From Dactylis glomerata (Eukaryota; Streptophyta; Magnoliopsida; Poales; Poaceae): a stretch of DNA of 64,000 nt. A program made the position numbers and the translations under genes. Shown in pieces: positions 46,001 to 57,470 of this stretch (the stretch's first letter is position 1; the number at the start of each line of letters is the position of its first letter). Under the pieces are notes generated by a model. It ran no database searches, had not been told where the DNA came from, and saw nothing but the letters and a program-made list of their open reading frames with translations. The DNA is taken from NCBI GenBank assembly GCA_007115705.1, contig QXEO01000531.1, positions 14,922,555-14,986,554 of the forward strand, given 5' to 3'.

Positions 46001-46525
46001 ATGACTTGACTTGACATTGATGTTGACCAACACTTGAAGTTCCTCTTTAGATTGAACTTAGAGAATTAAATCTTCTTCTCTACTAATGAACCTTCTTGGG
46101 AAATAAAACTAGCTTTTGCAAATAAACTTAGTGCTTAGTCCACCATATCAACCTTGAATATCTAATTCATCATTTTGTTTATAAGATGGTTTGCGAGTGC
46201 ATCCAATGTACTCATGGCTGTGTCCCTGGCTATCAACTTGGCCAGACTATGGGGAAGATTATCCAGAGGAAGGTTATGAAGATGAGTACCAAAACTAAGA
46301 TCATCTCCTGAGTCGCCATTGCCTATAGGGTGAAGGCATGGACCCGAAGACGTTATTTCCGCTGCTATATTGTGTTGTAATATGAACTTGGTCACTATGA
46401 CCATTGTATTTGAACTATTCATATTGTAATGTCCATGGAATTGGTTACCAACTATGTTATGTGTATCACAACAATGATTCTGGGATTATGGTGGAATACA
46501 TAACGGGCACTTTGAATTTCTGGAA
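43013..46525 (+). repeat. 3' LTR of the chromovirus, end truncated
   Basis: It is colinear with the 5' LTR to TTTCTGGAAA, then the last roughly 14 bases (to GTGTTACA) are replaced by solo-LTR sequence. A C-tract has expanded at 44268-44280 (13 C against 5 at the equivalent site in the 5' LTR). It contains a TATA box at 43966-43972, a GKPSFE segment at 45192-45209 and palindromes at 45890-45931. Confidence 0.92.
45112..45260 (+). CDS. Exon-like GKPSFE segment in the chromovirus 3' LTR
   Basis: Same acidic-plus-GKPSFE frame as at 35755-35906 but one Glu codon shorter, still open. The acceptor-like AG is at 45110-45111. As a 3' LTR copy it would not normally lie in the element's own leader. Confidence 0.4.
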
Positions 46526-46778
46526 AGTTGGGAACAAAGTATTTGGTTGTGTTGTGTGCAGGTTCCACGTTGATGCTCGCAAAGCAAAGCTTGGACGAGG
46601 CACCATATATAAATTGTCCGAAGCTGTCGCGAAGCTTGCAAGCATCACCTTCAGTCATTTGTCTCTCCTCTCCAAGATCGACATACCTTGGTTTCTTAAC
46701 TGAGGGAAAATCTTGCTGCTATATTCATCACACCTTCCTCTTGGGGTTCCCAACGGGCTGGTCATTTACCATGCATCA

Positions 46779-46783
46779 TATAT
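46779..46783. repeat. Target site duplication TATAT, right copy
   Basis: Follows the solo LTR end CATGCATCA at 46778 and matches 32530-32534. Confidence 0.88.
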
Positions 46784-47238
46784 CTAGTTAGAATAGGTAC
46801 GTTCTTGATACTCTTGCAGGAGGTAATTTTTTGGGTACTCCCGCTCTTGAAGCATGCACTTTAATTGAAATTTTAGTGGGAGTACCACCTATCCATGTTG
46901 TTAAAACTGAGGTCACTTTGAATAAAGTTTTAGAAAAACTTAGCTCTTTAGAAAAAAGTTTGCCAAATATCCTTGATAACGCTAGCCAGGTCAATGAATC
47001 AATAGAAAGTATCGGTAAGAGAATCACCGTTTTAGAGGCTAGTACTACTCTTGATAGTCAAAACCTTAGGATTGGTAAACTAGAAGAGTCTATGGAAACT
47101 TTAATTTCAATTTTCTCTTCTCTTAAGTTTAAGAAGGAGAAAGCTTTTGTTGGAAAAGAGCAAAAATTCATGTATGTTCCCAAGGTGTCTGTGCCTAAAC
47201 CGCAGCATATTTTTAAGATTGGTAAGACTTTTAGTTAA
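46784..47238 (+). pseudogene. gag-like ORF, C-terminal piece
   Basis: It continues the gag-like gene interrupted at 32534. Readable motifs are LDTLAGGNFLGTPALEA and LVGVPPIHVV, followed by a probable coiled coil (LEKLSSLEKSL, then ITVLEAS and RIGKLEESME), ending at TAA 47236-47238. An in-frame TAG lies just after the junction (near 46790), so the gene had a stop or acquired one. No protease or polymerase follows. Confidence 0.7.
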
Positions 47239-50200
47239 ACTAAGAGTGACTTGCAGGTTGAATCATCTTCGGGAACTTTTAAAGTGCCTAGTGTGGTAAG
47301 TGGTGCTCTTGAGGAAACAGTTGATCTTAATGCCTCATTCGATAATACTTGATTTCCACTTTCTGCGCCTAGCTCAAAGGCGTTAAAGAAAAGCACTCTT
47401 GGGAGATAACCCATTGTTTTCTTTTCAGTACTTTTTATTTTATTTGAGTCTTGGAAGTTATTACTACTGTAATAACCTCTCCTTATCCTTTTTATTTCGT
47501 TTTTGTGCCAAGAAGAACCTCTAATTTGAGGAAGGTAAGATTTGGGGAAGTTGCTGTCCTGAAACAGATTTCGGTGCTGCACCGTAAAAATTCGTGAAAA
47601 TTCTCAGTATATCTTTTTGACCTGCGATTTCTTGTGAATATTCCCCAGGTTATATCCAAACTTTAATTAGTTTTGCACTTTTCGATTTGAGCAACAGAAG
47701 GTCCTCGAAAAAATTGACCTTTGTCAGCTGTTCTGTTTTGACAGATTTCTGCCACTATTTGTGTTTGCCTCTTGATCGCTTTCTTTTTGAGTTCTTTTGA
47801 TCACGGAACTTTTGGGGAAGTTGCTACAGTAGTATATACTTTATATGTGGTGTTTTTTAGTTGAAACCTGAACCAAAAAGGGTTGATCTACTATTATGCT
47901 TATGCTAACGTTGCTAATAGAATTGTATGAAGTTTTGTATGAAGGAAGTTTTCAAGTGTAGGGATTGGAGAATGATGAGATGAGATGAAGAATGGACAAA
48001 AGCTCAAGCTTGGGGATGCCCATGTCACCCCAATAAATATCCAAGAGGTACAAGCATCAAAGCTTGGAGATGCCCCTGAGGCACCCCTTCTTCATCGGCA
48101 AAAATCAGGTCACCTTTCAACACACTATATTTTTATTGCTTCATGCACTATGCATTTTTTTTGGAGCGTCTGTACTTTTGCTTTCAGTTTTCTTTCCTTT
48201 TGTTTGCTGCAATAAATGGTTGGACCCCAACAAATTTCTTTTGGAGGAGATTTACTCGTTTTTCATTTGCCAAGAACACTCTATTTTTCACTCTTATCGT
48301 TCAATGAGTGTTCTCTTTTTCTAGAACTACGTTTAGCTTTCGTTTTTCGCCTTGAATTTTGTTCAGATCTTGTTTTATCTTTGCATCAAGGTGTATTTAG
48401 ACCACTGGTCTATGTTGGTATTCATCAAAAGAGTTGTCTCAAAAAGGTTTGAATGGTGTTGGAAAAGAGAAAAAGTTTCATGCAAAAAAAGTGGTACAAA
48501 AAGGAGCTTGTTTAGACTGCGGCTTAGACTTCTTCATGCCATGCTTGATGTCATTTTGATAGTGTGCTTAGTGATTTTTGCTGTAGCATGAATTGTCTCA
48601 AATGACTGAGATTGCTTAATGAGCCTTTGAAAAAATCATGCGTTGTTTTATTATGTGGAAGCATTTATTTGGTTTTCTCCTAGATGCTTTATTTGGGTTG
48701 ACTTGGTGCATGCTTACAACATGTTTGACTCATACAAAGTCACCATAAGCCTCTATGATCATTTGGTTTTTGACTTGTGATGCCATTTTATGCTTCTTTT
48801 AATGATGTTTTGTCGCTATGCATGATTATGGCCGTTATTGCTCTCTTAGTTGGTCGCTCCCAGTCTTTTGCTAGCCCTCATTTTGTACTGAGTATGAGCT
48901 CCACTCGTGCATCCAACTCCCAAAAACCAAGTTATTCCAATGTGTCCACCATACATACCTATTAGCAATTTGCTATTCCAAGTACATTTGACTTGCTTTT
49001 ATCTATCCTTCGAATTAAACTCTTTTGGTGTTATGCGAAAATTAGTCAGTAAAGCTCTCACGAACCCGATGGCAAACTTTAGTTTTCTCGCTTTTAAAAT
49101 TTTGACATTGTGTCTCTTTTATGTTGACGTTATGCTTGCAAGTTGTAAGTTGGAAATTAGCCAAACCATGCCGTCATGGGGTAAGCTTTCAACATTGCAC
49201 TTCTCTTATTTGAGTTGATATCGTGATATTTTGTTTACGGATACTCGCGATGTGAAACAAGTTGGGAATCTTGCGGGATAATGTAGTTTGTATATGTGTT
49301 AGAGAAACACCTGGGCCGCTAATCTAAGCCATGCATCATGCATGGTGGAAATTTACAGCATGCCCATAGTGGACATTCGACGACGCATCTAAAAAAAGCT
49401 ATACCAATGGTAAATAAAAGAGATGCCGAGGTGTTCATTGTCTGTTTGTCCTGTCGTTTTGATGTGGGCTTGTTCCATGTCATCGGGTACGGAGGTATCC
49501 CATTGGCGGTTCTCGATGATACATGTATACTTACAATGACAAGAGCTTGCTTGGGACTCTAAGTAAAGTAGCATGAGGTTTGGGTATTCGTACTTCACGG
49601 GACACGAGGTTTTCAACTTATAATTTGTCAAGCATATGCATCATAAGTGTACTCGCATTAACTCTAACCATTCAAGATGCCTATGATGGGGGCAATGAGA
49701 GCTCAAAGCTAGTAAGTACCATAATTTTTGAAGGTTTATAAAACTTGCAATCACTGCTTGCCTCCGCGAAGGGCCTTTCTTTTACTTTTATGTTGAGTCT
49801 CCACCTTCTATCTTTATGCACCGTCTAAGAGAGCATAGTTGTCATTCTGAGTATAATGTGCATTGTCCCAAAGTTATCATTGATTGATTCATGATGGTGG
49901 TTTCACTTGTTCTTAAATTATTTGTATCTAGTCGCCCTCTTAAACTTGAAGGTGTCCTATGCATTTATGTTTTGCTACTCCATGAGGGACAAGCTGAAAA
50001 CCATTTGCTATATTTTCCATATGGTTCAAACACACACGTGACTTTCATTGTTTCATTTTCATGATCTTTCCTTTGTGTTTCTTTTCATGCTATAACATGG
50101 TTGCTAAGTTTCTATTATCAAGATTATGTCTTTCATGCCCATGTTTTAAGTTCTTTGATCTCAGCATTCAATGCTCTACCTCGTTGATCAAATTATGATG

Positions 50201-50278
50201 GTGTATGTCACCTCAAAATTTATTCTTTTATTATCACTTACCTACTCGAGGACGAGCAGGAGTTAAGCTTGGGGATGC
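47239..50278 (+). other. 3' non-coding internal region of the 30598-51872 element
   Basis: About 3 kb without a recognisable gene, ending in the PPT AAGCTTGGGGATGC (50265-50278). PPT-like GCTTGGGGATGC and GCTTGGAGATGC also occur near 48009 and 48062. From about 47340 the region is related, in inverted orientation, to 53851-56700. It includes CTCGAGGACGAGCAGG just before the PPT. Confidence 0.8.
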
Positions 50279-51872
50279 TGATACGTCTCAAATGTATCTA
50301 TAATTTTTGAAGCTACATGCTTGTTTTTACACCATTTGCCTTGTGTTTTGTTACACTTCGTGGCGTTTTTATGCGATTTCCGGAACTAACCTACTAACAA
50401 GATTCCACAGTGCCAGTTCCCTATTTGTTGTTATTTTCTATTTCAAAAAAGTTACACAGGAAATATTCTCGGAATTGGATGAAACAAAAGCCGAACCTCC
50501 TATTTTTACCGAAGCTTCGCAAAGACCGAAGATGAGACGGAGGGGGGCCAGGAGCCATGGTGAGGCCAGCTGGCCCCACCTCTGACAATGCCCTTTCGCC
50601 TATAAAGTCCCCTTGATGGGAAAAACCTAAGGGACGGGTCTCTTTTCCATGAAACATACTGCAAGCCACCGCCGTCATTGTCGCGAGATCGGGAGGATCC
50701 AGGCGCTCTTCCCGGCACCCTGCCGGAGAGGGGAATCCCTGCCGGAGGCCTTATCCACCGCCATGGTCGCCTCCGGAGTGATGTGTGAGTAGTCTACCTT
50801 GGACTACGGGTCCATAGGAGTAGCTAGACGGTTGTCTCCTCCACCATGTGCTTCATGTTTAGATCTTATGAGTTGCCCTACATGATCAAGATCATCTTTA
50901 TGTAATCATACATGTTGTGTTTATTGGGATCAGGTGAGTATTGGTACTATGTTAAGTTGATGTGCTGAATTATATATCTTATGCTATCTCTATGTTGTTT
51001 ATGATCTTGCATGCTTTCCATTGCTAGTAGCTATCTTGGCCGAGTAGATGCTAGTAACTCCAAGAGGGAGTATTTATGCTCGATAGTTGGGTTCATGCCT
51101 CTATTTAATCTGGGGGAGTGATAGAAACCTCTAAGGTTGTAGATGTGCTGTTGCCACTAGGGAGAAAACAACATTCTTGTCTCCAAGGACATTTGCTTTG
51201 TTTACATTACGCACTTTGCTTAATGCAATTATCTGTTGTTCGCAACTTAATACTCAAGGGGTCCTCGGATGATTCCCCGTGAGTGGATTTTTAGTCATAG
51301 ATGCATTTGGATTACGGTCTATGTATTTTGTCGTAATGCCCAGAGTGAACCTCATAGTGATCCTCGTAACGTATGTACATTTTCTTTACTCTATCAATTG
51401 CCCAACTGTAATTTGTTTACCCAGCATGTTATTATTTATCTTATGGAGAGACACCACTAGTGAACTATGGACCCCGGTCTAATTTCCTTTACATTGTTTT
51501 ACCGTTTTACTATTACTCGCTCTATTTACTTTACTTGCATTACTATTATCCTTTTACCACTCGATATGCTCAATCCTTTGTTCACAGCAAACCGGTGAGA
51601 TTGACAACCTCATCGAAGTTGGGAGCAAAGTTCTTGGTTGTGTTGTGTGCAGGTTCCACGTTGCTGCTGGTGAAAAGCTACACACCGACAAGCAGTTGTC
51701 TGGCGTCCTTGTCGGAGTGTCATGAAGCTAGCAAGCATCACCTTCTGAAGTTCGGCTTTCTCCTACTGGTTCGATTCAACCTTGGTTTCATAACTGAGGC
51801 AAATTTGTTGTTGTGCTCAACAAAACCTTCCTCTTGGGGTTCTCAACTGGGTGCCTTAACATCGCACCATCA
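50279..51872 (+). repeat. 3' LTR of the 30598-51872 element
   Basis: 1594 bp, TGATACGTCTCAAATG to GCACCATCA. It is slightly shorter than the 5' LTR because of small deletions, for example in the GC-rich block near 50545-50560 (one of two repeated GGGGCC-type segments is absent). Confidence 0.92.
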
Positions 51873-51877
51873 ACCAT
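51873..51877. repeat. Target site duplication ACCAT, right copy
   Basis: Pairs with 30593-30597. The adjoining sequence TATAACAAAAA continues the H-family interior. Confidence 0.93.
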
Positions 51878-52183
51878 TATAACAAAAAAAAGAGAAAAAG
51901 AAAAGAAAAAGGCACTCCTCCATGGTATGTGAAAGTTGGTGGGCACCCGATGGAATCGGCTAGCCATGGTTTGTGAAAGGAAAAGTGGGGAGGAGTGCCA
52001 AACTATAAAAGAGCACATTTGTGCCAATTAATCAAACATCTCGGAACCGCTCTCACTTGTTTAGTATGGAAGATGGCAAGAACTCAGTTGCTAGTCGTTG
52101 ACAAAGACAACCACCTCTCTAAACAAGCTTTTATCTCTATTTTACAAATGAAAAGCTCTAGCACATGTTTAACCCCTGCTTCC
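51878..52183 (+). other. H-family 3' non-coding internal sequence, part 2
   Basis: A 306-bp remnant of the host element between two insertions. It matches 62346-62644 (for example GGCACTCCTCCATGG and GGAGTGCCAAACTATAAAAG). No coding sequence. Confidence 0.85.
52179..52183. repeat. Target site duplication CTTCC, left copy
   Basis: CTTCC before the LTR edge at 52184 matches 59156-59160. The empty site CCTGCTTCCCTCTGCG exists near 62640 in the second H copy. Confidence 0.93.
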
Positions 52184-53850
52184 TGATGTGGGTGCGGTGA
52201 TGATGGTGCCAGAAAACTTGTTGGCGTGTAGTTAATGAAGTAAATGACCGGCCAGTTGGTAAACCCCAAGAGAAGGTTTTGATGAATATAGCAGCAAGTT
52301 TTCCCTCAGTTAAGAAACCAAGGTTTGTCGATCAGGAGAAAAGCAGACAATAACGACTGAAGGTGATGCAGACTGGCTTAGCGACAGCTTCAGACAATTT
52401 ATATATGGCGCCTCGTCCAAGCTTTGCTTTGCTAGCTACAACGTGGAACCTGCACACACATAACCAAGTACTTTGTTCCCAACTTGCGATGAGGTTGTCA
52501 ATCTCACCGGTTTGCTTGAAACGAAGGTTATGAGCGTATCGAGTGGAAAACAGTAGAAGTATGCGAGTAAAGTAAATAGGTGATAGCAATATGATGGAAA
52601 TAGGACCGGGGTCCACAGTTCACTAGTGGTGTCTCTCCATAAGATAAATAACACATGCTGGGTAAACAAATTACAGTTGGGCAATTGATAGAATAAAGAT
52701 AAACGTGATATGTCAAGAAGATCACTATGAGATTTACTCTGGACATTACAACAAAATACATAGACCGCCATCCAACTGCATCTATGACTAATAATCCACT
52801 TGTGGCGAATCAATCCGAGAACTCCACAAGTATTAAGTGGCGAACAACAGATAATTGCATTAAGCAAAGTGTGTAATGTAAACAAAGCATATGCCCTTGA
52901 GCATATGAATGTTGTTTTCTCCCTAGTAGCAACAGCACATCTACAACCTTAGAGGTTTCTGTCACTCCCCCAGGTTAAATAGAGGCATGAACCCACTATC
53001 GAGCATAAATACCCCCTCTTGGAGTCACTAGCAACTACTCGGCCAAGATAGCTACTAACAACGGAGAGCATGCAAGATCATAAACAACATAGAGATAACA
53101 TAAGATATATTTCAGTACAGCAACTCAATCATAACACCAATATTCATCAGATCCCAACAAACCAAACATGTAGAATTACATAACGGTGATCTCAATCATG
53201 TAGGGCAGCTCATGAGATCTAAACATGAAGCACATGGTGGAGAAGACAACCATCTAGCTACTGATATGGACCCATAGTCCAAGGTAGACTACTCACTCAT
53301 CACTCAGGAGGCAAGCATGGCGATGAAGAAGACCTCCAGTGGCGATTCCCCACTCCGGCAGGGTGCCGGGAAGAGCTTCTGGACCCTCCCGATCTTCGGG
53401 TCGACGACGGCGGCGGATCGCGATGTGTTCTGGAAAAGTGATCGGGTACTTAGGTTTTTCCCATCGGGGGGTCTTTATAGTCAAAGGGGCGATGTCAGGA
53501 GTGGAGCCAGGTGGCCTCACGCCTGGCTGGCGCGGCCCAGGCCCTGGCCGCGCCGGCCTGGCGTGTGGGGCCCCTATGGCTCCCCTCCTACTCTCCTTCG
53601 AATCTCTGGAAGCTCCCGGACAAAATAAGACTTCAGGAACTTGTTTCATCCAATTCTGAGAATATTTCCTTTGTATCACTTCTAAAACACAAAAACAGCA
53701 GAAAATAGGGAACTGGCACTGTGGCAACTTGATAGTAGGTTAGTTCCGGAAAATGGATAAAAGTGCCACGAAGTGTAACGAAACAGTAGGCAAATGGTGT
53801 AAAAACAAGCATGGAGCATCAAAAATTATAGATACGTTGGAGACGTATCA
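52184..53850 (-). repeat. 3' LTR of the minus-strand element
   Basis: 1667 bp. On the minus strand it starts TGATACGTCTCCAACG at 53850 and ends CACCGCACCCACATCA at 52184. It differs from the 5' LTR by scattered substitutions and small indels, including one fewer copy of a short GTAAACAG-containing repeat found near 57855-57885. Confidence 0.93.
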
Positions 53851-53864
53851 AGCATCCCCAAGCT
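53851..53864 (-). other. Polypurine tract of the minus-strand element
   Basis: Minus-strand AAGCTTGGGGATGCT abuts the LTR start at 53850. It is the same purine tract as that of the 30598-51872 element. Confidence 0.85.
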
Positions 53865-56700
53865 TAACTCCTGCTCGTCCTCGAGTAGGTAAGTGATAAC
53901 AAAAGAATAATTTTTGAGGTGACATGCACCTACACAATCTTGATCATATATGTAAGCATTTGTGAGCTGGGATCATAAGAACTTAAAACATGGGCATGAA
54001 AGATATAATCTTGACAATAAGAACTTAGCAACCATGTTGTAAAAATGAAAATGAACACAAACAAAAGATCATGAAAATGAAACAATGAAAGTCAAACGTG
54101 TGTTCAAATCATAAAGAAAGACATACAAATGGTTTGAGAACAAGTGAAACCAACAATATGAATCAATCAATGAACTTTGGGACAATGCATATTACACTAA
54201 GAATGACAACTATGCTCTCTTAATGGTGCATAAAGAAAGAAGGTGGTGACTCAACATAAAAATAGAAGAATGGGCCCTTCGCAGAGGGAAGCAGTGATTG
54301 CAAGTTTTATAACCTTCAAAAATTATGGTACTTACCGGCTTTGAGCTCTCATTGCCCCCATCATAAGCATCTTGAATGGTTAAAGTTAATGCGAGAATAA
54401 TTATGATGCATATGCTTGACAAATCATAAGTTGAAAACCTCGTGTCCCGTGAATACGAGTACCCAAACCTCATGCTACTTTACTTAGAGTCCCAAGCAAG
54501 GCTCTTGTCATTGTAAGTATATGCATATCATTGAGAACCGCCAATGGGGTACCTCCGTGCCCGATGACATGGAACAAGCCCACATCAAAATGACAGGACA
54601 AGCAGACAATGAACACCTCGACATCTCTTTTATTTGCCATTTGTTTAGCTTTTTATTGTGAGATGCGTCATCGAATGTTCACCATGGGTATGCTGCAAAT
54701 TTCCACCATGAATTATGCATGGCTTAGATTAGTGGCCCGGTGTTTCCCTAACACATATACAAACTCCATGATCCCCACAAGATTCCCAATTCATTTCACA
54801 CCGTGGGCATCCATAAACAAAAGATCACGATATCAACTCAAATAAGAAGTGCAATGTTGAAAGCTTGCCCATGACTGCATGGCTGGGCTAGTCTCCAACT
54901 TACAACTTGCAAGCATAACAACTCAACATAAGAGACCACAACGTCAAATTTTTAAGAACAGGAAAAAGTAAAGTGTGCCTTCCGGTTCGTGAGAGCTTTA
55001 CTGACCGAATTTCGCATAACACTGGTAAGAGTTTAATTTGAAGAGAAAATAAAAGCAAGTCAAATTTACTTGGAATAGCAAATTGCTAGTAGGTATGTAT
55101 GGTGGACACTTTGGAAAACTTTGGCTTTTAGGAGTTGGATGCACGAGTAGAGCTCATACTCAGTACAAGGCGAGGGCTAGCAAAAGACTGGGAGCGACCA
55201 ACTAAGAGAGCAATAATGGCCATAATCATGCAAAGCGACAAAGCGACATTAAAAGAAGCATAAGATGGCATAAAAAGTCAAAAACTAAATGATCATAGAG
55301 GCTATTGGCGACTTTGTAAGAGTCTAACATGTGTGAGCATGCACCAAGTCAACCCAAATAAAGCATCAAGCAGAAAACCAAAATAATGCTTCCATACAAT
55401 AAAAACAACGCATGATTTTTTCAAAGGCTCATTAAGCAATCTCAGTTATTTGAGACAAGTCATGCTACAGCAAAACCACTAAGCATACTATCAAAAAGAC
55501 ATCAAGCATGACATGAAAAAGCCTAAGCCGCAGTCTACACAAGCTCCTTCTTGTACCACTATTTTGCATAAAGCTTTTTCTCTTTTCCCACACCATTTGA
55601 AATTTTCATAAACACCTCTTTTGATAAAAACCAATAAAGATCAGAGGCAAAAATACACCTTGATGAAAATATATGACAAGGTCTGAATGCAAATCAAGGC
55701 GAAAACGAAAACCAAAAGTAGTAGCGGAAAAAGAAGAACACCCGGTGAAATTGTAAGAATGAAAAATGGAGTGTTCTTGGCAAATGAAAACGAGTACATC
55801 TCCTCCAAAGGAAATTTGTTGGGGTCCAACCATTTATTGCAGCAAACAAAACAAACTAACTAAGAAAACTAAAAGAACTGGCGCTCCAAGAAAAACACAT
55901 AGTGCATGAAGCAATAAAAATATAGTGTCTTGAAAGGTGACCTGATTTTTGCCGATGAAGAAGGGGTGACTCGGGGGCATCCCCAAGCTTTGACGCTTGT
56001 ACTTCTTGGATATTTCTTGGGGTGATGCATGGGCATCCCCAAGCTTGAGCTTTTGTCCATTCTTCAACTCATCTCATCATTCTCCAATCCCTACACTTGA
56101 AAACTTCCTTCATACAAAACTAAACACAATTCTATTAGCAACATTAGTGCAACCATAACATATAATTAACCTCTTTTTGCTTCAGGTTTCAACTCAAAAC
56201 CACCACATATATAGCAAATACTACTGTATCAACCTCCTAAAAAGTTCCGTGATCAAAAGAACTCAAAAGAAAGCGATAAAGCGGCAAACACAAATATTGG
56301 CAGAAATCTGTCAAAACAGAACAGCTGACAAAGGCCGAATTTTTGAGGGGTTTTCTGTTGCTCAAATCAAAAAGTGTTAAACTAACAAAAGTTTGGATAT
56401 AACCTGGGGCATATGCAAAAGAAATCGCAGGTCCAAAAGATATACAGAGAATTTTTACGAATTTTTACGGTACAGCACCGAAAACAGTTTCAGGACAGCA
56501 ACATCCCCAAATCTTTACCTCACTCGAATTAGAGGCTTGTCTTGGCACAAAAACGAAATAAACAAGATAAGGAGCGGTCATTACAGTAGTAATGACTTCA
56601 AGACTCAAATAAAAGAAAAAGTACTGAAAATAAAACATTGGGTTATCTCCCAAGAGTGCTTTTCTTTAACGCCTTTGAGCTAGGCGCAGAAAATTGCAAA
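53865..56700 (-). other. Non-coding 3' internal region of the minus-strand element
   Basis: About 2.8 kb without a recognisable gene. It is related in inverted orientation to about 47340-50264. Short frames in it have no domains. Confidence 0.8.
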
Positions 56701-57285
56701 TCAAGTAACAATGAAAGGGGGATCAGGATCCACTATAGGAATAAAGAAATGAATACTATCCAATTGAGGTTTTGAGTATCCCTTGTAATCACGCTTTGGT
56801 ACACAATTTTCATCAAAAAGATTTTCAGGACAAATCCAACTAGTATTAGCTACCAAGGCATTATGAATTCCTACAAGCTTACAAGGTATTGGCAATCTAG
56901 AATCTTCGTTGGGTGTACCAACAATTTCAACAGGCGAGCCAAGCTTATTAAACTTCTTAAAAACTTTCCTAGCCTCAATTGCAACATCTCTAAATTCTAT
57001 GCGCAAAGTTTCCAAGATAAAAGTTTTCTTTTCGGGATCCTCAATTTCATGAAGCTTAAGGAACATGTATTGCATGAAAGGATTAAGACTAGCAAACCTA
57101 GCTTCTAACATGTGAACTAAATAAGCAGAAGCAACTTCATAACTAGGAGCTAGCTCAACCAAAGACTTTTCCTCAACTTCCTTATACATACTAATGTGAT
57201 TAAAGAACTCCTCAATGTTACTTTTTCCAATAATTGAACCACTACCTACTGAGAGGTCCTCCAGAACGTACTTAGGGATCAACAT
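56701..57285 (-). CDS. Unrecognised 194-aa ORF of the non-autonomous element
   Basis: An uninterrupted frame starts ATG at 57285, about 160 bases after the PBS, and stops at 56703-56701. It opens MLIPKYVLEDLSVGSGS and contains long helical-looking stretches (VHMLEARFASLNPFMQYMFL, then KKTFILETLRIEFRDV) and a C-terminal Pro/Asp-rich end (PIVDPDPP). I see no zinc knuckle, protease or polymerase motif and do not recognise the family. Its position equals that of gag. It may be a gag-derived capsid-like or accessory protein, or an unrelated captured gene. Intact reading supports coding, but the element is young. Confidence 0.65.
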   Translation of the reverse strand: MLIPKYVLEDLSVGSGSIIGKSNIEEFFNHISMYKEVEEKSLVELAPSYEVASAYLVHMLEARFASLNPFMQYMFLKLHEIEDPEKKTFILETLRIEFRDVAIEARKVFKKFNKLGSPVEIVGTPNEDSRLPIPCKLVGIHNALVANTSWICPENLFDENCVPKRDYKGYSKPQLDSIHFFIPIVDPDPPFIVT

Positions 57286-57445
57286 GATGAACTAAAAGTA
57301 AAGAAATAACAACTACCAAGGATTCTAATTTTTTTGGGTTTTTGATATAAAATTATGCAGGTAAAATAAATAAAGTAAAGCAAAACAATAAAACAAAGTA
57401 AAGGATGTGCGTGCGAAAACTCCCCTCACAGAAGTCTTCCACTCT

Positions 57446-57463
57446 TCCCCGGCAACGGCGCTA
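57446..57463 (-). other. Primer-binding site of the minus-strand element
   Basis: Minus-strand TAGCGCCGTTGCCGGGGA resembles the TGGCGCCGTTGCCGGGGA type used by Athila elements (complementary to an Asp-type tRNA), with one change near the start. It lies a few bases inside the 5' LTR edge at 57471. Confidence 0.8.
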
Positions 57464-57470
57464 GAAAACT

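Larger units (their letters stand above)
33658..46525 (+). mobile_element. Tekay/Del-like Ty3/gypsy chromovirus, nearly complete
   Basis: 5' LTR 33658-37185, PBS 37189-37200, extra ORF 37401-38183, gag-pol 38458-42969, PPT 43000-43012, 3' LTR 43013-46525. Domain order gag, protease, RT, RNase H, integrase, chromodomain-like tail identifies a chromovirus, and the sequence style suggests Tekay/Del. The 3' LTR lacks about its last 14 bases, and the right target duplication is lost. The LTRs are nearly identical by eye, indicating a fairly recent insertion. It is the best candidate protein source for relatives of the array at 2697-19039. Confidence 0.93.
32535..46778 (+). mobile_element. Solo LTR (Athila-related), split by the chromovirus
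   Basis: The left part is 32535-33657 and the right part 46526-46778, ending CATGCATCA, with TATAT duplications on both sides. No internal region or second LTR of the family is present between the duplications, so this is a solo LTR left by LTR-LTR recombination. Related LTRs at 52184-53850 and 57471-59155 (minus strand) show that about 200 bp of the LTR is missing where the chromovirus sits. Confidence 0.85.
30598..51872 (+). mobile_element. Athila-related non-autonomous LTR retrotransposon carrying nested insertions
   Basis: 5' LTR 30598-32220, 3' LTR 50279-51872 and a perfect ACCAT duplication define the element. Removing the nested solo LTR with its own insert (32535-46778) and one TATAT copy leaves about 7.0 kb. 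The interior carries only a gag-like ORF (two pieces, 32384-32534 and 46784-47238) followed by about 3 kb of non-coding sequence and a PPT. No protease, RT or integrase is present. The PBS next to the 5' LTR is missing. Its 3' non-coding half and LTRs are closely related to the minus-strand element at 52184-59155. Confidence 0.92.

Noticed and set aside
47985..48600. Several overlapping small frames of 76-86 codons
   Set aside because: They overlap in all frames within a non-coding 3' interior. The inverted copy near 55500-56070 does not keep the same frames intact.
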